The notes beneath the pieces were generated by a model. The model did not search any database, was not told the DNA's origin, and saw only the letters and a list, made by a program, of their open reading frames with translations. From Dendrocalamus latiflorus (taxonomy: Eukaryota; Streptophyta; Magnoliopsida; Poales; Poaceae), in contig CM029660.1 in the NCBI GenBank assembly GCA_017311315.1, positions 29,583,410-29,647,409 on the forward strand: DNA of 64,000 nt. Direction: 5' to 3'. The position numbers and the translations under genes are program-made. This document shows positions 34,878 through 46,312 of this stretch, one piece after another. Numbering within the stretch: the first letter of the stretch is position 1; the number at the start of each line of letters is the position of its first letter.

Positions 34878-35285
34878 TACGTTACGTACATATATAACAA
34901 CTTAGTATTAAAAATTAAATTAACTAATTATTACTACATATATACCGGCCACATGTATTATATTGAGGCTTAATTTGCTAGCTCAATTCATATTATAAAC
35001 ACAACAGCTATTATATAACCAACAATTTTGCAAACCATCTTCAATTAATAACACTCATCAATTACTTAGATCTAAATTGTAATGCATGCAAAGAAAAAAT
35101 AAAATTCATTACTAACCATATCTAGAGCAACCAGGAAAGTATGAATCTTTAAAGCTCAATATCTGCCTCCTCCCACCAAATTAACTGGCCTGAAATCGCC
35201 TAGCTTGCCTCCTGAGCGAAAGAGTGCACAGCAGCGGCTAGATCTAGATCGAAATGAAGACAAATGCGGTCTGAGCAGCGCAATA
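34878..35285. other. TNP2 5' intron/leader region
   Basis: AT-rich sequence upstream of the TNP2 splice acceptor (gtaacgtag at 34878). No further exon could be identified with confidence. Confidence 0.4.
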
Positions 35286-35289
35286 AATG

Positions 35290-35596
35290 CCCAGTGCCAT
35301 TATCATAGACGGTTTTTAATTAAAACCGTCTGTGAATTATCACAGATGGTTTTTTATTAACAACCGTCTGTGATAACCAGCTTATCACAGATGATTTTTT
35401 ATTAACAACCATCTATGATAATCTGGGATTATCACAGATGGTTCATCGGTAAGAACCGTCTGTGATACTGGTTTTCCCCAACGCCGCCAACACAGATGGT
35501 GTCCAAATTAAAACCGTCTGTGTTAGTGTCAGTCACAGACGGTTTTGTCAAACCATCTGTGATTGGCCGTCTAGTGTTAGGCTTTCTGTAGTAGTG
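35290..35596. repeat. CACTA C right subterminal repeats and TIR
   Basis: About ten alternating cagacggtt/aaccgtctg units lead into CACTACTACAGAAAG read inward from 35596. GAA follows at 35597-35599. Confidence 0.88.
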
Positions 35597-35694
35597 GAAA
35601 ATCATTGCAAATTTTCATGCATGTGCCGTTGTGCCCTCCCTCCCTCTCATCTACTTGCTGGAGGTCAACGGGATTTGATGCGGGGTCTCTGGTG

Positions 35695-35902
35695 CAGGTA
35701 AGGGATGACAACCTGGAGCAAGACCTGACGGTGATGGGGCACAAGATGCGGTCGAGCGGCATGGAGCAGCTAATCTAGTGCTGGACCGACCACCGCGTCA
35801 AGAACTCAGAGAAGCGTGTGCTTGCTTGCAAGGCCCACATGTAGGGCGTCTGCTTCGAGCCCGACAAGAAGCTCTGTGAGATCCTCATCAAGAAGATTAG
35901 GT
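35695..35902 (+). pseudogene. Unidentified decayed coding fragment
   Basis: After a 'gtgcag' acceptor-like site the plus frame reads VRDDNLEQDLTVMGHKMRSS, a stop, then WTDHRVKNSEKRVLACKAHM, a stop, then FEPDKKLCEILIKKIR before a GT (gattag|gtcagt). The charged, high-codon-bias text over about 65 residues looks like an old host exon with two nonsense codons. I do not recognise the family. Confidence 0.35.
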
Positions 35903-36480
35903 CAGTGCCCCCTCCCCTTCTACTACTTCCACTTGCTATTATGCCATTTCTGTGCCCTTGTGGTTGTGAGTTCTCGTGGGTTACATTGTTTGATTGAGCT
36001 GTTTAGTGAGTTCTAAGGAGAAACCACTCATGCTTTTGTTGGTGCTCACCAATTGCTCAACAAAATGGTTGGCTTGGGTTTAGTTGTAGTCTATGCTCGG
36101 TTTTAGTTGTAGTCTAAGTAAAGTTAGGTGAATGTTGCGTAGGAGGAAGCGGTTTTGGTTGCGCAGAGAAGATGTTTGATGAAATGCTTGACTGATTACT
36201 CAATTGGTAGCCCAATCATGGGTTGCTCATCAAATTTGATGCATATCAAGAGCGGAGAAAATGGCAAACACATGACCCATAAACTTATGATCTAGCAATG
36301 GCATTAATGTTTTGGCCATTCTACTCAAGAAAAGATTGTTTTAACTCCTTTTGACTATTGGGTTGATTGATAACTATACATTATTTGATTCAAAAACGAC
36401 TCCATAGATGTTGTGTTAGTTAGCATAGCTATTTCATGGGAAGCTCCTTTTGTGTGTTCTGCTATGAGATTCCAAGTGAA
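35903..36480. other. Unassigned sequence
   Basis: Intron-like composition following the fragment above; no motif seen. Confidence 0.4.
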
Positions 36481-36484
36481 TTAT

Positions 36485-36524
36485 GTATGCATGCATACAT
36501 ACATACACACACATATGTGTGTGT
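36485..36524. repeat. Microsatellite (catg/cata/ca)
   Basis: A compound run of tgcatgcatacatacatac and cacacacatatgtgtgtgt. Confidence 0.85.
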
Positions 36525-36654
36525 AATTACTAATCAGTGGCTACGTGTATAATAAGCACGCTACCCTCCAAGCGACGTGATATGAAATCAGTCAATCGCC
36601 CCACCATCCCCCACACGAACATTTAACAGCGAAGCGGACGTGTGTGTTATGCAT

Positions 36655-36868
36655 GGTAAAGTTACTATCGTATGCACGTCAAGTTATCATCATTAATTCA
36701 TGAAGTTACTGTTCTCACATGTGTTAGAAGTTACTATCATATGCACATCAAGTTATCACTTGTAGTTCATGAAGTTATTTATAGTTCTCACATGCATTAG
36801 AAGTTACTATCGTATGCATATCAAGTTATCATCTGTAATTAGTTACTTACAGTTCTCACATACAATAG
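36655..36868. repeat. Tandem repeat, about 70 bp x 3
   Basis: Three successive units share 'gttactatcNtatgca' and 'tcaagttatcatc', 'agttctcacat', with lengths of about 70, 73 and 68 bp. AT-rich and non-coding. Confidence 0.8.
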
Positions 36869-37909
36869 GAGAGAGAAACATGCATGCATGCAGCAGGAGA
36901 GGAGAATAAGTACAGTTAACGTGGGGAATTTTTTTATCTTGTTTACAAGCTAAAAATACAATAACTCTTTCACAGAAAATCTGATCTACGATCCGTTTGT
37001 GTCATTATTTTTGAAATTACGAGCTTAATAAAACAAGATCATGTTGAATATGTTTCGACACTGTGAAATTCATGTTTTTATATACAAGTCGTAAGTAAGT
37101 AATTGATGATAACTTCACATGTAATAGATAATAACTTTCTATTACATGACTTATAACTTTTGGCATATTAGAACGTTTGTCAGTTTCTTCCTCACAAAAA
37201 AAATGTTTTGGCATAACTGATGATAATAACTTCATGTTTGTCTGATGGTAATTTTCACATTGCAATACTACATAATGTTACTTTCGAATTTATCACTATG
37301 CTCTAGGAAGCCAGGAAGCAGGATCTATGCATAGCATGGACGCACACACTAAATAGCACAACTATGTGTATGTGTATAACGGTATACCAGTACCGGCGCA
37401 TTCTATACCAAGAGGTAAACTAGAATGACCTCTAGAATGAAATTGATAACTATGAGTAGAAGGCTTCAGGCATCTGCAGTACCTTCAACCTTCTTTTATG
37501 CTCCATTTTCCGGCAGCTAGGTGAGAACTCAGAGCCAACATCTGCAGGCTATGGAGAAACAATATATTTAGCGTCTATTTAGGAACACGTAAATTTCATA
37601 TCACAGTAATCAGTTCAATCACCGTATGAATCTATTAAAAATATGTTTCATAAAACCTTGCTTAATCAACTATATATACAGCCCACCTATATATCATAGG
37701 TGTGGCCAATCAATGGCTATCTATTATTATATCACTAGTAAGCGTGCATGTGGCATCCACGTTAAAAGCATTGATTATATGTCCAGAAATGAAATACAAA
37801 TTTTACTCCATACCTCATAACTGAATTTATCGTAAGTCATGTAGTCAGACACACCTCATGACAGAAAGCTAAGAAATTCTATCACGTTCTTAAGAACGAA
37901 TAGGATAGT
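36869..37909. other. AT-rich unassigned sequence
   Basis: No gene, RNA or clear element end recognised. Some 'ataacttca' repeats occur near 37100-37240. Confidence 0.4.
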
Positions 37910-39990
37910 CTTTGGTCAATAGTCATAACTATAGTAACTAGTCAGTAGTCATTAGTCACAGTACCTAGTCGGTACTCGGGACACCTACGTAGTTGAAGAC
38001 CGGTAGTATCGGCTTTGTGTGAGCGGTACGAACAGAGTTGTGGTAATAGTCATGGTCGAAGTGTCGTGGTCAAGACGCTATGGTTGAAGTGTTGTGGCTG
38101 AAAGACTCGAAGTCCTAAGGAGTCAACTTGGTCAGGTCTGTGTGGTCATAGACTTGGTCAGATCTGTGTGTGGTTGTAACTACAGTGAACCGGTCGATGG
38201 TCGTTGGTCATAGCTACAGTTTACACAGCAACATAAAGTTGACCATGAGACATAGGGCTGATGAGACGCAGTGGTCGAAGGACTCGAAGTTGTAAGGAGT
38301 CAACTTGGTCAAGTCTATGTGTGGTCATAAACTTGATCAGATCTGTGTTTATGGTCATAGCTACAGTAAACCGATCGATAGTCGTTGGCTACAGTACCTG
38401 GTCGGTAGTTGTAAGCTACAGTACTGGTCGGTGCTAAAAAAAATTGCATGGTCAAAGATCGGTAGTACCAGCTTTGTGTTAGGGGTATGACTGGAGTTAC
38501 AGTAAGAGTCGTGGTCGAGATGCCATGATTGAAGTGATGTGGTCGTAAGGAGTCAACTTGGTCAGGTCTGTGCATGGTCATAGACTTGGTCAGATCTGCG
38601 TGTGTGGTCATAGTTATAGTGAACCGGTCGATAGTCGTAGGTCATTGCTATAGATGACACATCAACATAAAGCTGACCATGAGACATAGGGCTGATGAGA
38701 CGCCATGGTCAAAGAACCGTGGTCGAAGTACCAAGTCGAAGAGCTGTGGTCGATGTACCGGGTCGAAGTGCTGTGGTTAAGAAGCGGGTCAAAGTCGTAA
38801 GGAGTCAACTTGATTAAGTCTGTGTGTAGTCATAGACTTGGTCAGATCTGTGTTTGTGGTCGTAGTTACAATGAACCGACCGACTGTCGTAGCTATAGTA
38901 ACTAGTCGTTAGTCGTAAGCTATAGTTCCTGGTCAGTGCTCAGAAGACCTGCGTGGTCGAAGACCGATAGTCCTGGCTTAGTGTGAGCGGTATGACAGGA
39001 GTTGCGGTAAGAGCCGGAGTCAAGGCGCCTATTGGAACTAATCTTATTGTAGATTGTAGTCATGTGTGGGGTACTCGTATGTTCAAGTACTGTGTAATCG
39101 TGTGTCGAGTAGTCAATGTGTTCGAGGTCTGTGTAGTCGGTGCGTCCGAGGTCTGTGTAGTTGGAGACCCTATAGTCGAAGACCTCAGAGTCAGTAAACT
39201 GGTCATAGATACAGTATACCAGTCGTAGCTATAGTGAACCGGTCATAGTTCTCGCAGTCGTGAGTCGATCTGCATAGGAGCCATAGCTACAGTGAACCGG
39301 TCGTGGCTACAGCGAACCGGTTGTAGCAGTCATAGTTGAGCGTCGAGCTGCGTAGCGGTCATAAGCTACAGTAAACGGTTGGTACTTGTCAGCCATAGTA
39401 CCCTGGTCAGTGCTCGAAGATTGGTTGTACTAGCTCTGTGTGAGCAGTACTACTGGAGAAGCGGTCGAAGTGTCGTGGTCAAGAAGCCGTGGTTGAAGAA
39501 GCAGTCGAAGTGCCGTGATCGAGAAGCCATGGTCGAAGAAATGGTCGAAGTGCTGTGGTTGGATAAGCAATCGATGTGTCATGGTCAGAGAAGCGGTTGA
39601 TGTGCCGTGGTCGAGAAGCCATGGTCGGAGTTGCGGTCGAAGTGCCATGGTCGAGAAGCCGTGGTTGAGCAGTTGTGGTCAAAATGTCGTGGTCAAGCAG
39701 CCATGGTCAATATGTAGTGGTCATAAGTCGTCATTGGGCCCCCGAGTAACAGATGAGTCAATAAGTCGCAGTTGTGTGTGTTATTCCAAGAAAGAAAGCA
39801 GATGTGCATTTTCTCCCGGCGAGTAGTGATTGGAGCTAATGAGTTTAGTTCCAACAACGTCGTGGTCGAAGAGCATGTGTATGTTTTCTCCCGGTGAGTA
39901 GTGATCAGAGTTGATGAGTCCAATTCCAACAATGCTATGGTCAAAGAGCCATGGTCAAAGGACTGGAAGTCTTAAGAAGTCAACTTGGTC
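37910..39990. repeat. Satellite-like array: about 480-bp higher-order unit with gtggtcgaag sub-repeats
   Basis: The landmark ggtcNgtNctc followed by gaagaccggtagt, ctttgtgtgagcggta and gttgcggtaagag recurs near 37968, 38426, 38931 and 39404 (spacings about 458, 505, 473). Within units, aaggagtcaacttggtcagg and acagtgaaccggtcg recur. The last unit expands into a minisatellite of ggtcgaagtgccgtggtcgagaagcc-like repeats of about 25-30 bp (39455-39730). No terminal repeats or genes are seen; frames across it are repeat-derived. Confidence 0.8.
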
Positions 39991-40099
39991 AGGCAATTAC
40001 ATGCTAAAAGCAATAAGGTGCTATGATATAATGATCATGGAGCTTATTTTCCACAATCAACTAAATTCAAGAAGATGGAGGAGGACATCACAGACCTTG

Positions 40100-40640
40100 T
40101 GTTAATCTAATCATGGATGTGTTGTGCCAGTGTAGTGGGTCAAGGGCGGCGTTGGGTTGGAGGGTGGGGTCGGTAGTGGACTGCATAACAGGCATCGTCG
40201 GACTGGAGGAGGGGGTACAGGGCACGAATGTTGGAGGTAGGGGTGTAGGGCACAGACTGGTAGGGGCGGAGTGTGGTGAAGCGCCACCACGGGAGTTGAG
40301 TGGGGCGGAGCACGGAGTGCGGCAGTGCAGCGGAGGAGGGGGCGCAAGGCATGGACTGGAGGGGGTGGAGTGTGGCAGAGTGGCAATGTGGGAGCCGAGT
40401 GGGGCGGAGCATGGAGTGTGGCGAGCAGGGGTGGCGTGGCAGTGGAGGGTGGCGGCAGGGGGCTGATGGGGATGGAGCGGTCGAGCTGGGGCCCTGGTGG
40501 GAGGGAGGGGTTGGAGCAATGGAGGGGGAGGAGCAGTGGCGCAGGTGCGAAGCAGTGGAGCATGGGGGTGGGACAGAGCGACGGAGCAGGGGGCATCGCA
40601 GGAGGAGGGAGCATTGGGCCACGCTAGTGGATTGCGTGCA
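40100..40640. repeat. GC-rich imperfect tandem repeat (about 100 bp)
   Basis: Units share gagtggggcggagca, ggagtgtggcg and catggactggaggggg. The long Pro/Ser-rich open frame on the minus strand (40088-40765) and the Gly-rich frames on plus are artefacts of this composition. Confidence 0.6.
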
Positions 40641-41940
40641 TGAGGGACGGTGTCGATAGAAATAATCTTATGGAAACGCGTGATTGTCGGGGGACACCGC
40701 GTGAGGCCTTGGTGCTCGGGCAGGTGAACGCGCGAGGTAGTAGGATTGGCAGGACCAACTTGCAATCATGGACATTGGATGAATTGAATAAACGGTGTAG
40801 ATATTCAGATGGCAGGACCAACTTAAAATTTTAACCATTGGATTATGGTGATCTAACCATCAGGAGCGGAGAGTATTAACGTGGTTGGGCGACAAATGGT
40901 TTAATCAAACTGGTGCTTTTTATATTAGTATATATTAAAATGATAGAAAGAAGCCACCACATTCGTTTTGGGCTAAAAATTACCACATTAATCAGACTAA
41001 AGAGAATGATCTACACCATCGATTATGGTGAGTCTAGATTATGATGGTGTAGATTAAATAGGTATAGATATGAGAGTTGTCACAATTATATTTCCATCGT
41101 AAGCATTAGAATTGTATAATGTTTAAATACAAACATATGCATTATAGTATCTAGCGAAGCAAATGCGCAAGAAATTAAGCTAATTTGTCTATATTCCATA
41201 AAGGAGATTTACTGCCTAAATTGGCTTGATAGTTCGTCTAAAAATTTTAGCATGCAAACATAACCCCATTGCACCTGTATATAAAAAGATTAGCTATAAT
41301 GCTGAAAACATGTGCAACCTATTTGGTTTGAGCACCAAACCCATGAATTTTGTCAATGGGTTGCATCCCCTTTTAGAATTTCAAGTATAAGCTCAAATGT
41401 GTTAGGAGAAACAAAAAAAGAGTTTCATGTGTGACGTTTTTCCTTTCATTTTGCAAGGTATATTTTCTCCGAGAGGATGAATTTAAGCTTGAATTTTACA
41501 TGGAAGTGCACTAAATCAATTAACTGTCTTTATAATCCTTTTAGAATTTTTAATGTAATTTGGTGCACGAACCAAAAGAGGGCTGCATGAATACACTAGA
41601 CCCCTTTCCTAAGCCCAAGAACAAACGAAATTACACAATTAAGCTAATAATGGTGTTAGGCTTCGACCAGAAAGAATTGAGGATCAATTATTGGGCCATA
41701 CTATTGCTAGGCTGAAGATAGAAGAAAAGAAGCAGCATGCATCTTTGCGGGCCGGCGCACACTATTGTCCAATATGAATTTGTTATATTAAGCAGCCCAA
41801 CAAAACTACCACCAGGAGTAACTCCGTTTTGGACTGCTCGTCGCCGCTGGACTCGGAAGAGGACCTGCAGCAAGGCTGCAACATGACATTGATTTTTGAG
41901 AGAAGGGATAAGGATAACTGGTTAGGATTTCTTCATTCAT
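40641..41940. other. Unassigned sequence
   Basis: AT-rich with no coding signal recognised. 'caggaccaact' is duplicated at 40750 and 40814. Confidence 0.4.
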
Positions 41941-42582
41941 GGAAAAAGATTCTTCGAGGGTCGGCCCTAACCCAGACCCTACATCATATTACGCCGCAGA
42001 CGTTAGCACAGACCTTAAAACCCACCAGACCCATCACAGGTAAGTTCTCTACCGTCTCCATCGCCCACCTCCACATTTCTCTGCCTTCTCACTGCACCGC
42101 CATGCCTGGTCTGCAGCTCCAGCATCAACTCTGACAAACCTCAAACAAGCTATGGACACAGATGAGCTAGTGGGGTGTCGCCGCCCTTGGATCTGTTGTG
42201 CGTCGGACGGACGGCAACCGCAGTGCACCAGCCATGGCCTTGGGGAGCTACCGGCAATGGATTCGCCAAGAATGTGGCCGGCATCATGAACGCCCTCGCC
42301 GGTCTCCTCGTCGGAGCGGCGAGACAAGTTGAGGGGACGGGGGTAGAAAGGTCGCGGTGGAAGGAGAGGATGTGGAGTGAGAGAAGGGGAGGTGGCGGTG
42401 CTTCGTCTCGACATCGAGGATATAGGTGGGGTGGTCTACAATGTGGGGTGAGAAGGGATCAAGATGGGGAAGGGGTAGATAGGGAGAAGAATGTTTTTAA
42501 ATTTGTGTAATGCCATGTGGCGTAATCTGGTGTAAAGCCTTAAGAGAAGGGGTTAGGGTCCTGCCTAGAGAACTTTTTTTCC
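41941..42582. mobile_element. Candidate Mutator-like (Pack-MULE-type) element, 642 bp
   Basis: The ends are diverged inverted repeats of about 55-60 bp. Left starts GGAAAAAGATTCTTCGAGG and continues with gccctaaccc and attacgcc; the reverse complement of the right starts GGAAAAAAAGTTCTCTAGG and continues with accctaacccc and attacgcc. Flanks are TTCATTCAT and GCCATTCAT (7 of 9 matching), the size expected of MULE target duplications. The interior (42050-42480) is GC-rich with open frames on both strands and no transposase, as in elements that captured host DNA. The source gene is not recognised. Confidence 0.6.
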
Positions 42583-42767
42583 GCCATTCATACGTCAAAA
42601 TGGTCTCTTTAAGTACACCTTTGATCATTACTTTTTTATTATATATTAGTAAAAGTTGTCGAAAATATGACACTACATAAATACTTTTGATGACATATCT
42701 ACGTACCAACCCAAATATTTGTATATATTCGTGGCCAAATTATGTAAAAAAACTAAGATGTTAGTTA

Positions 42768-43045
42768 GGCCCCGCTCGGTTGGGCTGAAAAGTTATGGCT
42801 TATGACTGAAATTGCACTGTAGCGACTGAAATTTTACTGTAACTGAAGGTGGCTTATTTGGCATAATTAAATTTAAAAATTTTAAAAATAGAAAAAAATA
42901 TATGCTAGGTCATCACGGACAATGCAAACGAATACGGGAAAAAAAGAACCGGCAAAAAAGCTCAAAAAAGCCAAAAATTCAGAAAAAAGACGAAATTTAT
43001 GAATAGCGAAAATAAGCCAGAAGGCAGAAGCCGAAACGAGCGGGG
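42768..43045. mobile_element. MITE with GGCCCCGCTCGG end, TSD TTA
   Basis: Ends GGCCCCGCTCGGTT and (inward from the right) CCCCGCTCGTTTCGG, flanked by TTA on both sides (42765-42767, 43046-43048), as in Tourist/Harbinger MITEs. About 278 bp, non-coding. Related diverged copies are at 8664-8935 and 9846-10093. Confidence 0.7.
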
Positions 43046-43128
43046 TTAGTCTTTCTACGTGCATTGAGTTAAAACGACTAGCACCATGAATAAGTTGGGG
43101 CAAGCTACAAATTTTCGAAGAAAAAAAT

Positions 43129-43302
43129 TAGTGTTCCCCTAGATGGCCACCTAGCCCGCCTAGGTGGCCCCTAGGCACTAGGTGCTAACCTCCCGCCTTG
43201 GCCGCCTAGCCGATTTTGCCCGCTTAGGCGCCCGCTCAGCCCGATTAGACGCTAAGCGCCGGTCTGCCGTCCAATTAGCGCCTAGCGCCTAGGGGAACAC
43301 TG
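43129..43302. mobile_element. hAT-type MITE, 174 bp, 8-bp TSD
   Basis: Ends are TAGTGTTCCCCTAG and CAGTGTTCCCCTAG (read inward from the right), with perfect 8-bp duplications AAAAAAAT at 43121-43128 and 43303-43310. The interior is filled with cgcctagg/cctaggcg-like short repeats. The T/C difference at base 1 and the 8-bp TSD are usual for hAT elements. Confidence 0.85.
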
Positions 43303-43509
43303 AAAAAAATAACAGCGAGGGACTTTGCAAATAGGTAGAAGTTGTGGATTGCAAATAAAAGAGATTTAGGGAGTTCATTTTTTAGTGTTCTTATTTAGTA
43401 GTGAATTATTTGTAAGAGGTTAAGCCGTTAAAGCCTATGGAATACTGGAAAATCCTTCGTAAACTGCTATGCTTGGAATCCAACTCTGCCAGGGGGCCCA
43501 CGCTATAGA

Positions 43510-44069
43510 GCCATGATGCCCAATTGTTGAGCCAAAGCCACTTTTGGCACTGTATTTGCAAAATAGTAGTATGCCGGATGTATTGACAAAAATAATGTTT
43601 CTGCCATCCAGGGGCCAGACGGCAAGCAAGCCTGCCATCCAAGGAGGGGGCGGTAGGTAATTAGGCCTACTAATTAGCTGGCCTAATTACCTGTGTAATT
43701 TTTTCGTTTAATATTTGTTTGAATTTTTAAATATGTCAAATGAGCTCAAACAAATTACAAAAAATTACATACAGCCTCCCGACACAACGTACCTTGCATT
43801 ATAATTTTTGGGTAATTTTATCCATAGCGAAGGTTGCTAAAAAATTTATATAATTTCAATATTTTTACAAGTTTTTACATATAACAAACGAGCTCTAAAA
43901 ATTACGAAATTTTATGTGAAACCTCTTGATAGAGTAATAGTTATTATATAATTATTTGGTAATTTTATGTCATTCGAATTTACCACGTTTATTAGGGTTA
44001 ACTTAATCATGAATTTCACGATCGTCATGCATGTTTTGAAGTGCCATGTGTCAGGCAATAGTTGTATAT
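43510..44069. repeat. Left arm of a foldback-like repeat split by the Copia element
   Basis: Features gccaaagccacttttggcac, aatagtagtat, attgacaaaaataatgtttc, caggggccagacggcaagc and a 'gaatttttaaatatgtcaaa' stretch. These occur as reverse complement, in mirrored order, at 56480-56825. A 40-bp stretch ('tcatgcatgttttgaagtgc') is instead in direct orientation on both sides of the Copia insertion. Confidence 0.65.
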
Positions 44070-46298
44070 TGTTGGACCGAAATGGCGACAGAGGGGGGGT
44101 GAATGTCGATCTTTTTAAAATCGCCCCTGAGTATTCACAAAAATCTCTACTCTCCGATGACTATAAAAGCTATGAACGAGAAGAGATGATTGCTCACTCA
44201 AGCCGAAAACCAGACTGATAAGAGACTGAAAAAGATCAAGAAAAGAGAGACTGCAAAAACTCGCCACGGCAAGAGATTACCCAGAATCAGCTGCCACGGC
44301 AAGCAAATCAACCTCCACGGCTGCCACGGTAGAGAAATTGCATAAATTTGCTGCCAGCCGAGAGGAACAAAAATCAGACTAAACTCGCCACGACAAGAGA
44401 TTACCCGGAATCAGCTGCCACGGCAAGCAAATCAACCTCCACGGCTGCCACGGCAAACATACAGACTCAAAGTGCTGCCACGGCAGCAGTAAACTGCAGG
44501 AAACCAAAACCTGCTCTGAACTGAACAATTTCAGCTAGAAACAGTTTCTATTTCAGCAAACCGAAAAACTGAGAATTTGCATGAAAAACTATGAAAATGA
44601 TGAAATCTTTCCATCCTTTTCGGCACAGAGCAACTCCAAGACATACTAAATAGTAAGAGGTCTTGGGAGAACAAAGAAATCACACAAAAGACCAAGAATT
44701 GCATATTTTCACAGAAATCTGAAACTTTACCCGAGCTGGCCAAAAAATTCAAATTACTCCTCACCTTTTGATCTTTTGGCAATGAGACTTTGTAGATAGA
44801 ATATCAATAGCCTCTGGACTCCAGGTTCCAAATTTCAAGCCATTTCATGAAGCAAAAACCAAGATGCATCAAAACCCTGGAAATGAACACTTACTGAACA
44901 AGGACTACTCAAAACTCAAATAGCTCACTGGTCTTAAGTCCTTCGCTTCTGAGTTTTTGCAGGTATATTAGCAATAACACAAGGACCTCTCAGACCAAAA
45001 ATCAGGCCAAACCATGATGAAAATCAAGGATTACTCCAAACCCTAGAAACAGCTTGATAACTACAGAGAGAGCACAAAAACTTAAATTCCCATCAAACCC
45101 TTGAACCTTTGGCCATGAGATTTTGTAGATAGCTAACCAATAGCCTTAGGAATCTACATGCCAAGTTTCAGGACAGTTCAAGAAGGGAATCGCAGAGGGC
45201 ACCAAAACCCTAGAAATGACAGTGAAGAACAGAGAAACCCCAAAATGCAAATCTGAGATTAAAATGAAGTTTGCTCTTGGGAAACTCGATCAAATGATCT
45301 TGAAGCACTAACCCATCATAGAGCAACCCATTTTGGCTAATCCCAGCAAGCAAGAACTCAAAACTCAAAGAAATCAAAAATCCAACAAAGTGAGTATCGA
45401 AGAACAGAGAGCATGAGCAGAATAAAACTTCAGATTTTCATTGATTGAATCAAGAGGAATACAGAGGAGTCACCATACGCATGGACATTAGAACAAGATG
45501 AAGGATTACATGACTCTCTACTCAATCATCTCCTCTCCCCGTCTCAATCCCTCAACCATACATGCTTGGAGGAGGAAGAGCTCACTCAGACTCTCACCTA
45601 GAAACCATCGAAGGGGACACAGAGGGAACACACCTCTACCTCCACCAACAACTCTCAACTACTAAAGCCTAAAGCCAAAGCAAACTCTAAAGCCTATTTT
45701 GACTAAAGGAAACCCTAAAATCCCTTGAAGTGTTCAAGTGGGCATGCAGCCCCTCCAACCTATTTATAGCCCACGGCTAACGGGTCTCCACCCCGTTACG
45801 CCCGCTAAATCCAACGGAGCCCGCTCCCGCTTGTGCAGCCTTGCGAAATTCCCGTTTCGCTCCTCCTGCACCTTACGAGAAGCTTCTGCGCTCCTTGTCT
45901 CGCACGCCTCGCAACCACCTCGAGTCCACGTCGTCTTCGACACATCCTCGACCGTTCTGACCTCAGCGCCACCTGCGCCTAGTCCGGTCCACCGTGTCTC
46001 GCCACGACTCCACCCGATGTCCTGCAGCCACACAGACAAGAAACACATCAAATAGCATCGCTCGATACATGAAAGCGTAAATGGTATAAACACACCATAC
46101 TTACACACACTGAAGTCCAAACCTGTCAAAATATCAGAATATGCATCCTAACCCGTTTGACCAGGAATGACCAAGTCCGACCGAGCCCGTCGCACCATGC
46201 AACGACTCGACTCCGAACCACTCAAACCAAACTCGACTCTCATAAACTGATGTCAATTACCCATCATACACATGGGATCACCACCACATGGTCTCTCA
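44070..46298 (-). repeat. 3' LTR of the Copia element
   Basis: TGTTGG...CTCTCA on plus (TGAGAG...CCAACA on minus). Contains a TATA box (45761-45770, TATAAATA on minus) and two tandem units of about 125 bp with ctgccacggcaag (44255-44480). It matches 54169-56396 closely. Confidence 0.95.
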
Positions 46299-46312
46299 AT
46301 CTCTCCCTTGAT
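46299..46312 (-). promoter_or_regulatory. Polypurine tract of Copia
   Basis: On minus, AAGGGAGAGAT abuts the LTR start TGAGAGACC, the expected priming site for plus-strand DNA synthesis. Confidence 0.8.

Larger units (their letters stand above)
18974..35596 (-). mobile_element. CACTA element C, full-length, TSD GAA, with nested insertions
   Basis: Both ends read inward CACTACTACAGAAA (18974 and 35596) and are flanked by GAA (18971-18973 and 35597-35599). Both carry long arrays of tcacagacggtt in alternating orientation. Genes on the minus strand, in order from the right end: TNP2 transposase (34877-31677), an internal palindromic cluster of subterminal motifs with a TATA box, then ORF2 with Ulp1 protease (30147 to about 19775). 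Removing the solo LTR (19924-23502) and the gypsy block (about 25140-29662) leaves about 8.5 kb, a usual size for an autonomous CACTA. TNP2 carries several stops, so transposase cannot be made from this copy. Confidence 0.92.

Noticed and set aside
40088..40765. 225-codon proline-rich frame on minus
   Set aside because: Produced by a GC-rich tandem repeat; the three frames read similar low-complexity text.
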